Shown here: piece by piece, positions 15,632-24,176 of the stretch | Layout of the letters: each line of letters starts with the position of its first letter | Numbering within the stretch: the first letter of the stretch is position 1 | Virus record (IMG/VR): IMGVR_UViG_3300034073_003340 | Span: 248,001 to 312,000 of that record | Direction: 5' to 3' (one strand) | Origin: a virus | Length of the DNA stretch: 64,000 nt | Made by a program: the position numbers and the translations under genes | The notes under the pieces: model-generated | Database searches by the model: none | Told to the model about the DNA's origin: nothing | The model's input: the letters and a program-made list of their open reading frames with translations, nothing else

Positions 15632-17238
15632 CACATCTCTTCAACTGTTTCAATGCCAAGAAGACCAAGACCGGTTTCCAAATAGGCATGTAGATAATAA
15701 ACAAACCCAACACGGCTCGGGTCAGTGGAAATTTGATACTTTCCATAATAAGCTGAGAACTTCTGAGCAATGGTGTAGAGGTATTCGGCTAATAGGTGAG
15801 GACTCAAACTATCCTCCACACGATTCATCACATCAGAAAAAGCCAGCAGGTCCAGGACTATTTGTCGCTCTTCATCGCAAGTAATCTTGATATTACCAAT
15901 ACCTACCGTCTGCTTATCCAAGATGCTCTTCATCCGAACCAGCTGATAAAGAAGATAAGGTCCAGTTTTACCCTCATGAGCGAGAGCACGATCAATGTCA
16001 TATGCGTAGTCGTTTGACCGCTTGTTTTGTAGGTCATTGAATTTGATAGCAGCAATCGCCACCTTACGAGCAATCTCAGGATCAGGATTTTTAGCTAGAG
16101 CCTTTTCGATTGCTTCATCGAGCAAATCGCGCAGCTTGGGAACACCTCCTGCGCGGGTTCGAAAAGGCTTGCCGTCAAACCCTTGAATAGTTCCAAACCC
16201 CGCGTGGGTGAGCTTCATAGTGTGGCCCATTTGCTTGGCAGCATCAAAGACCTGCCGAAAGTGAAGCCCCTGTCGCTGGTCCACCACGTAGATGATCTCT
16301 GTGGGGTTGGCTTGGGCGCGCTCCTGAATAGTCGCAAGATCAGTAGCAGCGTAAAGGTATCCTCCTTCGCTGTTTGTAAACATAAGCGGAGACAACGCAG
16401 GGTCTTTACAATAAATGACCTCGGCGCCTTCACTTGTCTTTAGAATATCCTTTGCCATCAGTTGTGATTCTAAGACCGGCAAAAGAAGAGCGGTATTGCT
16501 TTCACCATTGTATAGATCAAATTTTATATTGAGGATCTCTAGATCAGCCAAAACGCTCTTTTGTGTTGCTTCAACTATCTTACCCCAGATCTCAAGTAAG
16601 TCTGGATCGCCCAGTTGAAGTCGCCGTGTGAACTTCTGAGCTCCTTTCTTGAACCCTTCGTCGTTCTTGGCCCGATCGGCGGCAAGTGGATAGATCTTCT
16701 GTAGATGCTCAATTGTGTAATTGTTACCATCGGATGCCCGGAAGTCCTCATACATCAGAGCAGCAAGAACTAGACCCATCTGGTAGCCCCAGTCACCCCA
16801 GTGAATGTCGGTGATTACATCGTAGCCTTGATAGACCAGAATCTCCCGAAGACTCTTGCCGATCACCAGACTCCGCAGGTGACCAACATGCATCGCCTTA
16901 GCTACATTGGGGCCACCATAGTCGATAATTTTGAGTTGACCTTTGCGGTTAGTCTTTTGTGGAACTCGCAAGGCAATTTCTAAGATCGCGTTATTGGTGC
17001 GAGCATTGATAAAACCGGGTCCAGCAATGGTGAGGTCGAATCGAGGATCGTCAAATGCGTTGATTATCGTCTGAGCTATATCTCGAGGAGACTTACCCAG
17101 TTGCTTGGCTGACACTAGCGCACCGTTACACTGAAAATCGGCCAAGTCGGGACGGTCACTTCGCGTTACGACGGCGAAATGCTCGGGAATACCTGCGGCT
17201 TGGAAAGCCTTTGCGAGAGAATCAGCAAGAATTTTCAT
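15631..17238 (-). CDS. argS: arginyl-tRNA synthetase
   Basis: 535 residues, class I. Residues 109-123 read GPNVAKAMHVGHLRS, the ArgRS HIGH region; VDQRQGLHFRQVF and the RTRAGG segment are also ArgRS-typical. The N-terminal additional domain and the C-terminal anticodon-binding helices (DYAYDIDRAL..., EGKTGPYLLYQ) are present, so the protein looks complete. It charges tRNA-Arg; a phage tRNA-Arg(CCU) lies at 63.7 kb. No Shine-Dalgarno; the ATG sits six bases after TTAAAA, suggesting a leaderless mRNA. PTH2 is translationally coupled behind it. Confidence 0.96.
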   Translation of the reverse strand: MKILADSLAKAFQAAGIPEHFAVVTRSDRPDLADFQCNGALVSAKQLGKSPRDIAQTIINAFDDPRFDLTIAGPGFINARTNNAILEIALRVPQKTNRKGQLKIIDYGGPNVAKAMHVGHLRSLVIGKSLREILVYQGYDVITDIHWGDWGYQMGLVLAALMYEDFRASDGNNYTIEHLQKIYPLAADRAKNDEGFKKGAQKFTRRLQLGDPDLLEIWGKIVEATQKSVLADLEILNIKFDLYNGESNTALLLPVLESQLMAKDILKTSEGAEVIYCKDPALSPLMFTNSEGGYLYAATDLATIQERAQANPTEIIYVVDQRQGLHFRQVFDAAKQMGHTMKLTHAGFGTIQGFDGKPFRTRAGGVPKLRDLLDEAIEKALAKNPDPEIARKVAIAAIKFNDLQNKRSNDYAYDIDRALAHEGKTGPYLLYQLVRMKSILDKQTVGIGNIKITCDEERQIVLDLLAFSDVMNRVEDSLSPHLLAEYLYTIAQKFSAYYGKYQISTDPSRVGFVYYLHAYLETGLGLLGIETVEEM

Positions 17239-17244
17239 ACCACT

Positions 17245-17272
17245 TTTTAACTTGAAAGTGGTAGAAGAGCAA
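17245..17272 (-). promoter_or_regulatory. promoter for leaderless argS mRNA
   Basis: TTGCTC (17267-17272), 16-bp spacer, TTAAAA (17245-17250), six bases to the ATG at 17238. Confidence 0.55.
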
Positions 17273-17276
17273 GTGC

Positions 17277-17558
17277 TTAAAATCGCTGTAGTTTCAGCAG
17301 CATGGCAGACTTCAACCCATGCTCTTTAGCATGATAGTAAATCTCACCCGCGTAGTGGAACTGGACTAGCGCGCTATCCAGGTGATCGTTCAAATCCGCC
17401 CCATCAGCCAACAGATATTTGATGACTTTGGAGTTTTCCTCCCATGCCTGTCGCATATTCAAGCCGCGGAAACGACTTCCTCTGAAACCAATTATGTCAG
17501 CCTGTCGCGCTCGTAGACACGCTTCCTTGGTCTTTTCCCTGAGATCCTCGAGCGTCAT
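17277..17558 (-). CDS. hypothetical protein, tandem paralogue B
   Basis: 93 residues. Shares with the gene directly upstream an initial (D/E)DLRE helix, a central NMRQAWEE-like stretch and a C-terminal YYHAKEHGLKSAMLLKL, so the two are tandem duplicates. Overlaps the upstream stop (ATGA). Mostly helical; function unknown. Confidence 0.7.
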   Translation of the reverse strand: MTLEDLREKTKEACLRARQADIIGFRGSRFRGLNMRQAWEENSKVIKYLLADGADLNDHLDSALVQFHYAGEIYYHAKEHGLKSAMLLKLQRF

Positions 17559-17824
17559 GGAGTCGTCAATTTGAGCATCAAAGCCGATCGCATCCCATGC
17601 TTTTTGGCATGATAGTAAATTCGGCCAACTTCATAGAATTTGTAAACGTCAGCAACTGGTTTAGCGGCTGGAGGAAATTTTTCATGAAGCTCTATTATTT
17701 TCCCAACTTCCACCCAAAACTCTCTCATATTGGCCGTTTGGGAGGATTTATGCTTATAGGCCGCACGAGCAGCGGGTAATGCCGCTTTCATCTGTTCCCT
17801 GAGGTCGTCGATCGTTATAGGCAT
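17555..17824 (-). CDS. hypothetical protein, tandem paralogue A
   Basis: 89 residues, DDLREQMKAALPAAR at the start and YYHAKKHGMRSALMLKL at the end, matching its downstream neighbour. Start ATG overlaps the TAA of the upstream gene. Helical, unknown function. Confidence 0.7.
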   Translation of the reverse strand: MPITIDDLREQMKAALPAARAAYKHKSSQTANMREFWVEVGKIIELHEKFPPAAKPVADVYKFYEVGRIYYHAKKHGMRSALMLKLTTP

Positions 17825-18279
17825 TAGCTGCTAGCCATACCACCCACACACCAAACCGTCTTGGTGGACTTGGCGGCTTGTGCTGCTTCAATAGCCCGCA
17901 CCTTTTCTGTTGCCTTGTCCCGGCGAGCAGTCAGTGTCTTGATAACGCTGGGAGCCTTTTTTTCGCGCTTGGCGTTCCAGAGGTTGTTGGCGGCAATTCG
18001 AGATTTTTCGCGGGCCATGAGGAGCGGCTTCGTTTCCCGGATCACCTTGACCTGTGCCCAGTAGGCGTCGTCCTTGCGCTTGTCGGAAAGGAATTCCTCA
18101 AACTCTTCATAGGTGTTGAAGACATGCGAGGTAACCCGACCACTGTTGAGCATACCGATTGCTCCGCTGTAGGAGTGTCCGTCTTCGTGCCGACTCTGCT
18201 CACAGTCTTTGTCCCAAAGCTTCTGCGCCTGAGCCAGCGTCTTGCCGGGATAGCTGCGTCCTACCAAACATGCGCCCAT
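17824..18279 (-). CDS. hypothetical early protein
   Basis: 151 residues, ribosome site GGAGACCGACA. Lys/Ala-rich helical C-terminal half. First of a three-gene unit with the tandem paralogues. Confidence 0.7.
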   Translation of the reverse strand: MGACLVGRSYPGKTLAQAQKLWDKDCEQSRHEDGHSYSGAIGMLNSGRVTSHVFNTYEEFEEFLSDKRKDDAYWAQVKVIRETKPLLMAREKSRIAANNLWNAKREKKAPSVIKTLTARRDKATEKVRAIEAAQAAKSTKTVWCVGGMASS

Positions 18280-18311
18280 TGTCGGTCTCCTCGTTGACTG
18301 TCTATACCCCT

Positions 18312-18339
18312 ACTCTAGCAAAAACAGGTGAGCAGTCAA
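18312..18339 (-). promoter_or_regulatory. early-type promoter
   Basis: TTGACT (18334-18339), 16-bp spacer, TAGAGT (18312-18317). Confidence 0.85.
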
Positions 18340-18346
18340 CCAGAAA

Positions 18347-18529
18347 TTAGAGCTGGCTTACTGCTTCACACCCGTCGCAATTGCCGTTTGGATAACAGAT
18401 GGGATGGACCCCACAATCTCCACAAAGCCCCTGGGCATTGCGCTCCTTTATGAGAGCCAAACGAGCATCCCAGAGAGCCCGTCTATGGGCCCGCCAATTG
18501 CTCCAACGTGTCAGCAATGCTTTCAACAT
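18347..18529 (-). CDS. small cysteine-cluster (zinc-ribbon-like) protein
   Basis: 60 residues from the ATG behind AAGGAGGAGGTC; a longer reading frame lacks a ribosome site. The basic N-terminus is followed by CGDC, HPIC and CDGC, five Cys and a His that could bind zinc. Function unknown. Confidence 0.65.
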   Translation of the reverse strand: MLKALLTRWSNWRAHRRALWDARLALIKERNAQGLCGDCGVHPICYPNGNCDGCEAVSQL

Positions 18530-18548
18530 AAGACCTCCTCCTTGGACT

Positions 18549-18839
18549 TCAAATCCCATTCTCAGGGTTGATGGAATCCTTAACCGACTGGGCTTCTCTG
18601 TTAGCTTTGACTGTTGCCAGTATAGCATGATAGAGAAACTTCTCCAAGAACTCACGATCCGCGCTACCAAAGGCTTCTTTAATGGCTTCTGAGACTCCCT
18701 TGGCAAGACCAGTATTTCCGAACTCCGCGCCATTCTTGATCCACGCTGCTATGTCCAACTGCGCAATGGCGCAGGTCAACAGGGTTTCATTAGATTGAGC
18801 CTTGAAAGGCTCAAGAAGCGGATGATCGGCATAGTTCAT
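18549..18839 (-). CDS. hypothetical helical protein
   Basis: 96 residues, Ala- and Glu-rich, overlapping the upstream stop by 4 bases. No known family. Confidence 0.65.
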   Translation of the reverse strand: MNYADHPLLEPFKAQSNETLLTCAIAQLDIAAWIKNGAEFGNTGLAKGVSEAIKEAFGSADREFLEKFLYHAILATVKANREAQSVKDSINPENGI

Positions 18840-19018
18840 TGATTTGCCTCGTTTGCCTTTTCGTATTCGCCCTCGAGAGCAAACTCAGCAGCCTGCTCAT
18901 TCTTCCAAGGGCCACTGCCAAGATCACCGGGATTATGAACGGCAAACCAACCCCCAGAGCATTGAAAAAGCTTTGGATATGGACGTTCATCTTCAGGCCA
19001 TTTGATATTCCGAAACAT
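18836..19018 (-). CDS. hypothetical small protein
   Basis: 60 residues, starts MFRNIKWPEDERPYPK, one-base overlap with the upstream stop. Acidic C-terminus. Unknown. Confidence 0.6.
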   Translation of the reverse strand: MFRNIKWPEDERPYPKLFQCSGGWFAVHNPGDLGSGPWKNEQAAEFALEGEYEKANEANQ

Positions 19019-19266
19019 CAGTAACCTGCCGCTTTCATAGTTTTGATCACGTTACACCCACGACGCTTGGTCCACGCAATGGTCTCCTTTACGGATTCCA
19101 AATACCCAGCCAGGATTCCCGGATCTCGCTTGTCCTCAAAATGTCCAAGACGAGGCCAGGGATCCTGTGGATCCAACAGTTCAGCAAGCGACTCAGTGAC
19201 CACGTGGAGATACTCCTCAGGGTCGCGTCCACCGCGGGTGGTATGGATGATTACAACGTTCAGCAT
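19018..19266 (-). CDS. hypothetical protein
   Basis: 82 residues; a first strand (MLNVVIIHTTRGGRDP) then helices, reminiscent of small phage nucleotide-fold proteins but without a diagnostic motif. Confidence 0.6.
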   Translation of the reverse strand: MLNVVIIHTTRGGRDPEEYLHVVTESLAELLDPQDPWPRLGHFEDKRDPGILAGYLESVKETIAWTKRRGCNVIKTMKAAGY

Positions 19267-19269
19267 AAA

Positions 19270-19344
19270 TTAATCCACATAGATCTGGGAATCACAATGG
19301 TAGCACAGGTCTCCATCAGGTTGACCTCTCGCTATCATCGCCAT
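19270..19344 (-). CDS. 24-residue CxxC ORF
   Basis: Read from the reverse strand: overlaps the end of the upstream gene and ends just before the next start; has CYHC and an acidic end. No clear ribosome site, so this is only a candidate. Confidence 0.3.
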   Translation of the reverse strand: MAMIARGQPDGDLCYHCDSQIYVD

Positions 19345-19693
19345 ACTTGATGTTGCGGTGTGCCGAGATACACATGCCCTCCACTACGCCCTCCATTTCA
19401 AGCTGGAGACAATAGTGATCCTCTAGTGTAGGTGTAGTTTCAACTATAGCCAGGCTTCCACCGTCAATCTCTATCAGGTTTTTGACGAGAACGTCCTCGA
19501 GGACAAAGCCGTAGCCATGGAGAAGTTCGTAAGCCTTACTGTCCTCGTTGGGAATGGCAACTATGCGGGGCTCACCATCGGGATGATCTTCCGTTGGTTC
19601 ACCGATGACTACCCGAAGAGTGCTGCTGGGAGTCCATGACTCGTCAAAATCCGGCATGTCTTCGAGACCAATAAAAGGTTTGCGCTTTGCCAT
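19316..19693 (-). CDS. hypothetical acidic protein
   Basis: 125 residues from the ATG overlapping the upstream TAA (TAATG). Acidic and strand-rich; begins MAKRKPFIGLEDMPDFDE. No family known. Confidence 0.65.
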   Translation of the reverse strand: MAKRKPFIGLEDMPDFDESWTPSSTLRVVIGEPTEDHPDGEPRIVAIPNEDSKAYELLHGYGFVLEDVLVKNLIEIDGGSLAIVETTPTLEDHYCLQLEMEGVVEGMCISAHRNIKYGDDSERST

Positions 19694-20328
19694 TAGACCA
19701 AATCCCAATCCGGATCCTTGACCGATTGACGGGCAAAGAACTTTTCGATCATCGCCTTGACATCAGCAAACAGCTTGGGATCGCCCTCGGTCAGGCCAGG
19801 CAGAACATCGGCCTTTTCCTGAACCCACTTGCGAGCGAAGCCAGGATCATGCGCTACGATGCTGGGCAGGTTGCTCTTGATGTCTGCGAGCTTGACTGTC
19901 TTGCGCTCAGGCGTAGCCAGCCAAGCGTGTTCCTTGTCCAAATTGCGACGGAAGGCACGATTGCCATCTTCGGGCTTGCTGACATCGGAGACTTCAGCGA
20001 CACCTGCGACAATCTCTGCCGCGACATCGTTACCAAACTGTTTGCCGAAGAATTCCCGAATGGCACCGAGGCCCTTGGTAGTGTCCTCTTCGCAGTCATG
20101 TAGCAGGGCAACCGCGACATTGATGGCATCATTGTGGATGCTCAGGCTCACCATTTTGGCCACCTGGATGGGGTGGACTTCATAGTGAGCTTTGGAATAT
20201 TTGCGACGCTGCCCGCCCAGGACCGGGTCAGGCTTCAGCGCATGGTTGCGGTGCGCATCGATCATGAATTCCATTGCCGCAACGACAATGGGATCCTGCA
20301 TTACATCATATGTGGTTTCTTGGTTCAT
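19693..20328 (-). CDS. HD phosphohydrolase, SpoT/MESH1-like
   Basis: 211 residues. HYEVHPIQVA supplies the first His, ALLHDCEEDT the HD pair plus the ED pair typical of RelA/SpoT hydrolase domains, and further on KTVKLADIKSNL resembles the K-x-AD-x-x-N motif. MESH1-like enzymes remove pyrophosphate from (p)ppGpp or phosphate from NADPH. A phage copy could blunt the stringent response; the substrate is inferred. No synthetase domain. Leaderless: ATG six bases after TATAAC. Confidence 0.82.
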   Translation of the reverse strand: MNQETTYDVMQDPIVVAAMEFMIDAHRNHALKPDPVLGGQRRKYSKAHYEVHPIQVAKMVSLSIHNDAINVAVALLHDCEEDTTKGLGAIREFFGKQFGNDVAAEIVAGVAEVSDVSKPEDGNRAFRRNLDKEHAWLATPERKTVKLADIKSNLPSIVAHDPGFARKWVQEKADVLPGLTEGDPKLFADVKAMIEKFFARQSVKDPDWDLV

Positions 20329-20334
20329 AACCCT

Positions 20335-20362
20335 GTTATAACACAGGGGTTTAGGTTGTCAA
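20335..20362 (-). promoter_or_regulatory. promoter for a leaderless mRNA
   Basis: TTGACA (20357-20362), 16-bp spacer, TATAAC (20335-20340), six bases to the ATG at 20328. Confidence 0.8.
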
Positions 20363-20640
20363 GCCCAAGTTAATTTGAACATCATAGCGATCTCGGGATC
20401 TTTGAAGAAAAAGGGGGCAGTTTCCCCCTTCCAATCATCCCATACTGACCACTCATCGCTCATAGTATCATCGGGCAATCCGTTGTTGAGTATCCATTCG
20501 ACTACCTCTCGTTTGAGAACGGCCAGGGTGACTCTACCGTTATTGTATTGAATCGAATGAGTATTTTTCAAGGGAGTGTCGTAGACCGGATACATTTCCA
20601 CTCCACGACGGATCTTAACAGCTTTTGCGTTCAACCCCAT
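20359..20640 (-). CDS. hypothetical protein, DP-AM-FKL-W family
   Basis: 93 residues from the ATG overlapping the end of its upstream paralogue. Ends FFFKDPEIAMMFKLTWA, matching FKDPQIAMEFKMLWG of the preceding gene and VDPKDAMLFKLTW of the gene at the right window edge. Function unknown; probably a small alpha/beta fold. Confidence 0.65.
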   Translation of the reverse strand: MGLNAKAVKIRRGVEMYPVYDTPLKNTHSIQYNNGRVTLAVLKREVVEWILNNGLPDDTMSDEWSVWDDWKGETAPFFFKDPEIAMMFKLTWA

Positions 20641-20891
20641 AACATTTTGAACTCCATAGCAATTTGGGGATCTTTGAATAACCATAATCCTGCTACTGGA
20701 ATTAGATAATCGTTACGGGCTTCCTTTGTTCCTCTCTTCAAGCCTCGAGAATCTGCCCACATTCTACGGTCAGCAGCGGCTTCAGAAGTCACTACGCTAC
20801 ATGCCACAGGAATCCAATGTGCGGTTTCCTCATAGATTGGATAAGCGGCAATTATGCGCTCGTGCCAGTTTTCAGCTTTGTTTGACATCAA
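20631..20891 (-). CDS. hypothetical protein, DP-AM-FKL-W family
   Basis: 86 residues, ends LFKDPQIAMEFKMLWG; paralogue of the next gene. Starts by overlapping the upstream HD gene by 4 bases. Confidence 0.65.
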   Translation of the reverse strand: MMSNKAENWHERIIAAYPIYEETAHWIPVACSVVTSEAAADRRMWADSRGLKRGTKEARNDYLIPVAGLWLFKDPQIAMEFKMLWG

Positions 20892-21544
20892 ACATCAACC
20901 AGAATTTCATCTGGGCAGTCTTCAAGAATAACCCGCTCCAACTCCAAGTTGGCTCTGGCAATCTTCATCTTCTTACGAGCCTGATGCGTGTAAAAGATGG
21001 TTCTGTAGTCAATTGATGCCAGGAAGGTTCTTCGACCAGCAAGATACTGATCCCTACCAAACTTGGAATACTCTCGCCAGATGTTGCGCGAATACTCAAG
21101 ATAGTGATGGTCGGGACAGAGGAAAACGTGCATATCAGCATCGTTCATCATCTTGAACTGATAGGGTAGATCGTTATCTACTTTATGATTTGCGGTCATG
21201 CGAATCATATCAGCAACATTGACAATAGACGATGCGCAGGCAATTCGGCGACGCTTGGCGTAATCCAGCCAAGCCTTGGCTGACATCTCTTCATTGTCTT
21301 TTCTATCCACATCATAAACTGAATCGTGGTAAAAAAGGGCTAACACAACTAATGCCTGCCAGCCATAATGAATATGAACGAACTTGACACATTCGTAAAT
21401 GTGTTGCCAAGTATGATAGAAACGACCGGGAGAGCTATAAGCCTTACGGAGTCTGAAATATTCTTTCCAATCAGGCCAAAGGCCCAGTTCCTTGTGAGCA
21501 AAGAACCAGGCCGGGGCCAACACCATGTCAAATTTCAGACTCAT
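20888..21544 (-). CDS. HD-domain metal-dependent phosphohydrolase
   Basis: 218 residues. RFYHTWQHI supplies the first metal-binding His pair, LALFYHDSVYD the HD dyad and MMNDADMHVF the distal Asp, the order seen in the predicted HD phosphohydrolases of the COG4339 type. Substrate unknown, possibly nucleotides. ATG lies six bases after TAGGTT (leaderless). Confidence 0.82.
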   Translation of the reverse strand: MSLKFDMVLAPAWFFAHKELGLWPDWKEYFRLRKAYSSPGRFYHTWQHIYECVKFVHIHYGWQALVVLALFYHDSVYDVDRKDNEEMSAKAWLDYAKRRRIACASSIVNVADMIRMTANHKVDNDLPYQFKMMNDADMHVFLCPDHHYLEYSRNIWREYSKFGRDQYLAGRRTFLASIDYRTIFYTHQARKKMKIARANLELERVILEDCPDEILVDV

Positions 21545-21550
21545 TCGTAT

Positions 21551-21578
21551 AACCTAGCGCAATTTGCCTATGAGTCAA
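21551..21578 (-). promoter_or_regulatory. promoter for a leaderless mRNA
   Basis: TTGACT (21573-21578), 16-bp spacer, TAGGTT (21551-21556), six bases to the ATG; overlaps the LysRS stop codon. Confidence 0.72.
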
Positions 21579-23142
21579 TATCGTATTGACGTAGCAGGGC
21601 AATTGTATTCTTCAGGCCGTAAGCTTGGGTAAAGGCTCCAAACCTCGGACCGTCACTTGACCCCAAGAGACATTCATAGAGGGCCCGGAACCAAGACCGT
21701 AGAGGTTCAAACCCATGCCGCTTGCCTACTTCATAGACCTGATACTGATAATGCTCTGCTGTCATATTTTCCAGCATACCAGAAAATCGCGCAGCAAGTT
21801 CGTTGAACGCTTGTCGTTCCTTACTTGTTGGCTCACGACGCTCACGATCAAATAGGCCCTTGTCAGCGGCATAGGCAATAACCTTGGGAGCCATCTCCTT
21901 GACATATTGAATTGTAGGTCCCGAAAGCTCGCGACCTTGCTCCAAATAAGCCAGCAACTTGTCGGGCTCTCGAGTTTGGCCCACAATAGCTAGATTCAGC
22001 ATGAGGCTATAGGAAATATCCTCTCCGAGCATTTCCGGATCCTTGATCTGAAAATGCCACGTCGCGTCGTCAGGAGTGATTTCAGCCTTCTGACATAACT
22101 TGATAAACTGATCCTCTAGCTGCGGAACCAAGTCTCTGTAGAGCTTCTTAGCAGCTCGTGGGTTTTGGAACATCAATAACATAAGCGACCCATGTGATCC
22201 ATAGGTCAACCATTCCTCAATAGTGAACCCGTTGCCCTTGCTCTTACTGATCTTGGCTCCGTGCTCATCTAGGAACAACTCATAGGTCAGGTTAAGAGGA
22301 GGAGTGCCGCCGAGGACACGACAGATCTCACTGGAAAGATTGACACTATCCATGAGATCCTTGCCAGACATTTCATAGTCCACGTCAAAAAACGTCCAGC
22401 GCATTGCCCAGTCAACATACCATTGAAGCTTGGCATTGCCATCATGTATATTGCGGAGACCCTCATGGCAGATAATGGTTCCTCGCTCCGCGCCTAGCGT
22501 AACACCGCTGTTGATTACTCGGCCTTGCTCACTCAGCGGCATGAACGGACTATATGTGGATCGACGTTCGTTCTTGAACGTGGGTAGTAGAATATTCAGA
22601 ATGGCCTGATAGTTGTCCCACACGCGATCCAGCATGTCGTTGAAGGCACCGGCCCAGTAGTATTCACTTGAACTCACCATCCCATAGCGAGCTCCCTGAT
22701 GAATGTTGCCAAGTGAGCTACCGTCGAATGATTGAAGAAGAGGCTCAACGAACCTGGCAAGCTTTTCATTGTTGGCTTGCCCAAAGCTAGCCTCTGGGAT
22801 ATCTTCATAGGGATATGGATTAGGGACATGCGTCAGCGGCTTGCCCAGATGCTCGTTCATCCACTCAGGCATATCATCGGGAACCTTACGAAGTGCGTCG
22901 TAATCGTCCGAAAACATAATGAGTCGAGTGCGATAGGCATGATTAGTAAGCTTATTGAAAGCTCGCATCACCCACAAAGTGCGGACAACCTCACCAAAGG
23001 TCCCAATATGTGGCGCCCCTGAGGGACCGTAGCCCGTCTCGAACGTCACCAAATCACCGGGCTTCTTTCCCTTCTTCTCGATATGAGCGAGAAGATTTCG
23101 GGCCTCTTGAAAGGGCCAAGCTCGCGCGTTGGTGACGTTCAT
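21568..23142 (-). CDS. lysK: class I lysyl-tRNA synthetase
   Basis: 524 residues from MNVTNARAWPF, preceded by AGAGGAAAAGAAA. GPSGAPHIGTFGEV (39-52) is the class I LysRS HIGH motif and KISKSKGNG the KMSKS loop; the C-terminal alpha-helical anticodon domain is present. This is the archaeal and alphaproteobacterial type, unrelated in fold to the class II LysRS of most bacteria. It charges tRNA-Lys; no tRNA-Lys is seen in this window. Ends in TAG. Confidence 0.95.
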   Translation of the reverse strand: MNVTNARAWPFQEARNLLAHIEKKGKKPGDLVTFETGYGPSGAPHIGTFGEVVRTLWVMRAFNKLTNHAYRTRLIMFSDDYDALRKVPDDMPEWMNEHLGKPLTHVPNPYPYEDIPEASFGQANNEKLARFVEPLLQSFDGSSLGNIHQGARYGMVSSSEYYWAGAFNDMLDRVWDNYQAILNILLPTFKNERRSTYSPFMPLSEQGRVINSGVTLGAERGTIICHEGLRNIHDGNAKLQWYVDWAMRWTFFDVDYEMSGKDLMDSVNLSSEICRVLGGTPPLNLTYELFLDEHGAKISKSKGNGFTIEEWLTYGSHGSLMLLMFQNPRAAKKLYRDLVPQLEDQFIKLCQKAEITPDDATWHFQIKDPEMLGEDISYSLMLNLAIVGQTREPDKLLAYLEQGRELSGPTIQYVKEMAPKVIAYAADKGLFDRERREPTSKERQAFNELAARFSGMLENMTAEHYQYQVYEVGKRHGFEPLRSWFRALYECLLGSSDGPRFGAFTQAYGLKNTIALLRQYDIDS

Positions 23143-23170
23143 TTTCTTTTCCTCTTGACTTCTCGAGAAT

Positions 23171-23198
23171 ACGATACGTGATACCACCGAGAAGTCAA
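23171..23198 (-). promoter_or_regulatory. promoter for the LysRS gene
   Basis: TTGACT (23193-23198), 16-bp spacer, TATCGT (23171-23176), leader of about 20 bases. Confidence 0.75.
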
Positions 23199-23202
23199 TC
23201 AT

Positions 23203-23592
23203 TTAGGCAAGGTGATAAGTCTCGACCACCTTCTTTTCAACCTTGCCCATATCGATCAGTATCGGGAGCCAGTTGCGATCGATTTCAGCAGCAGTTTCCG
23301 GCTTTACCACACTATAATGGCGATAGCGCTCGATCTGAACAGCAACAACCCGATCCAGGAGCTCGTCGATATTGAACACCTGATCCAGAACTGAATATCG
23401 TCCTTCGATCACGATCTGAAGCTTGGGCGCGTCAACAACACGGAGGGTGATATTCCCTTCCTTGTAAAAGCCGTTCAACTTGAGCTGAAAACCCTTGGTT
23501 TCATCATAGGAGACCTCATTGGGGATCCTCGATAGAATGGGCGAGAGGGCAGTGAGAACTTGCGCAAACGCCTGGGCACGAGCTTGAATCAT
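23203..23592 (-). CDS. hypothetical early protein
   Basis: 129 residues starting MIQARAQAF behind GGAGATTTTA. Strand-rich middle (FQLKLNGFYKEGNITLRVV). No recognised family; own promoter. Confidence 0.68.
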   Translation of the reverse strand: MIQARAQAFAQVLTALSPILSRIPNEVSYDETKGFQLKLNGFYKEGNITLRVVDAPKLQIVIEGRYSVLDQVFNIDELLDRVVAVQIERYRHYSVVKPETAAEIDRNWLPILIDMGKVEKKVVETYHLA

Positions 23593-23620
23593 TAAAATCT
23601 CCATCATTGCTGTTGTCCTA

Positions 23621-23648
23621 ATTCTAACACAAGCTGGTGAATTGTCAA
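23621..23648 (-). promoter_or_regulatory. early-type promoter
   Basis: TTGACA (23643-23648), 16-bp spacer, TAGAAT (23621-23626). Confidence 0.82.
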
Positions 23649-24115
23649 TACCAGTATATATTCCTAGACCAATGACGCCGCTTTTGTTTTCCAAGAATCT
23701 TTTTATTCAGCTTATTGTCTGGCTTCTTTCGCAGGGTAGATGGATCAAGGTCCAAATCTGGCCATTTGTCAATTTTGGTTTCCAAACATCTAGCCATCTT
23801 GTTGAGATAAGATCGCATATTCAAAATATTGGCATTGTATTCCTTTGAACGTTTGATATCCATCATAAATCTGGATTGGTCGAATGGTTTGGTAGCTGGA
23901 AGGTCACCTTTTGGGTTTCTAGCAGCTAGCTCACACTGTTCCAATTCAGTTCTAGTTTTGATATATCGCTTCAAATGCTTTTCAACGGACCAATACTCGC
24001 AAAGTCTTAGCATAATGCCCATGACTTTCTCATGCGCAGACTCAACCCCTGCCTCCTTCAAAGCTTCTATAATTTTCAGGGGATCGTTATAAATCTGCTT
24101 CAAACTGGGGCGCAT
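23645..24115 (-). CDS. hypothetical basic protein
   Basis: 156 residues, basic and largely helical; C-terminus is Lys/Arg/Asn-rich. Weak ribosome site (AAGG). Follows the frameshifted gene. Unknown function. Confidence 0.62.
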   Translation of the reverse strand: MRPSLKQIYNDPLKIIEALKEAGVESAHEKVMGIMLRLCEYWSVEKHLKRYIKTRTELEQCELAARNPKGDLPATKPFDQSRFMMDIKRSKEYNANILNMRSYLNKMARCLETKIDKWPDLDLDPSTLRKKPDNKLNKKILGKQKRRHWSRNIYWY

Positions 24116-24176
24116 GGTTTAACCTTGATTGGGTGCTCAATAGCACTACTGACACTCAACTAGATTACATAACAGG

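Noticed and set aside
21568-23142. General recoding of TAG to an amino acid
   Set aside because: LysRS, the methyltransferase and other genes end at TAG where homologues would end, and the next promoter overlaps the LysRS stop.
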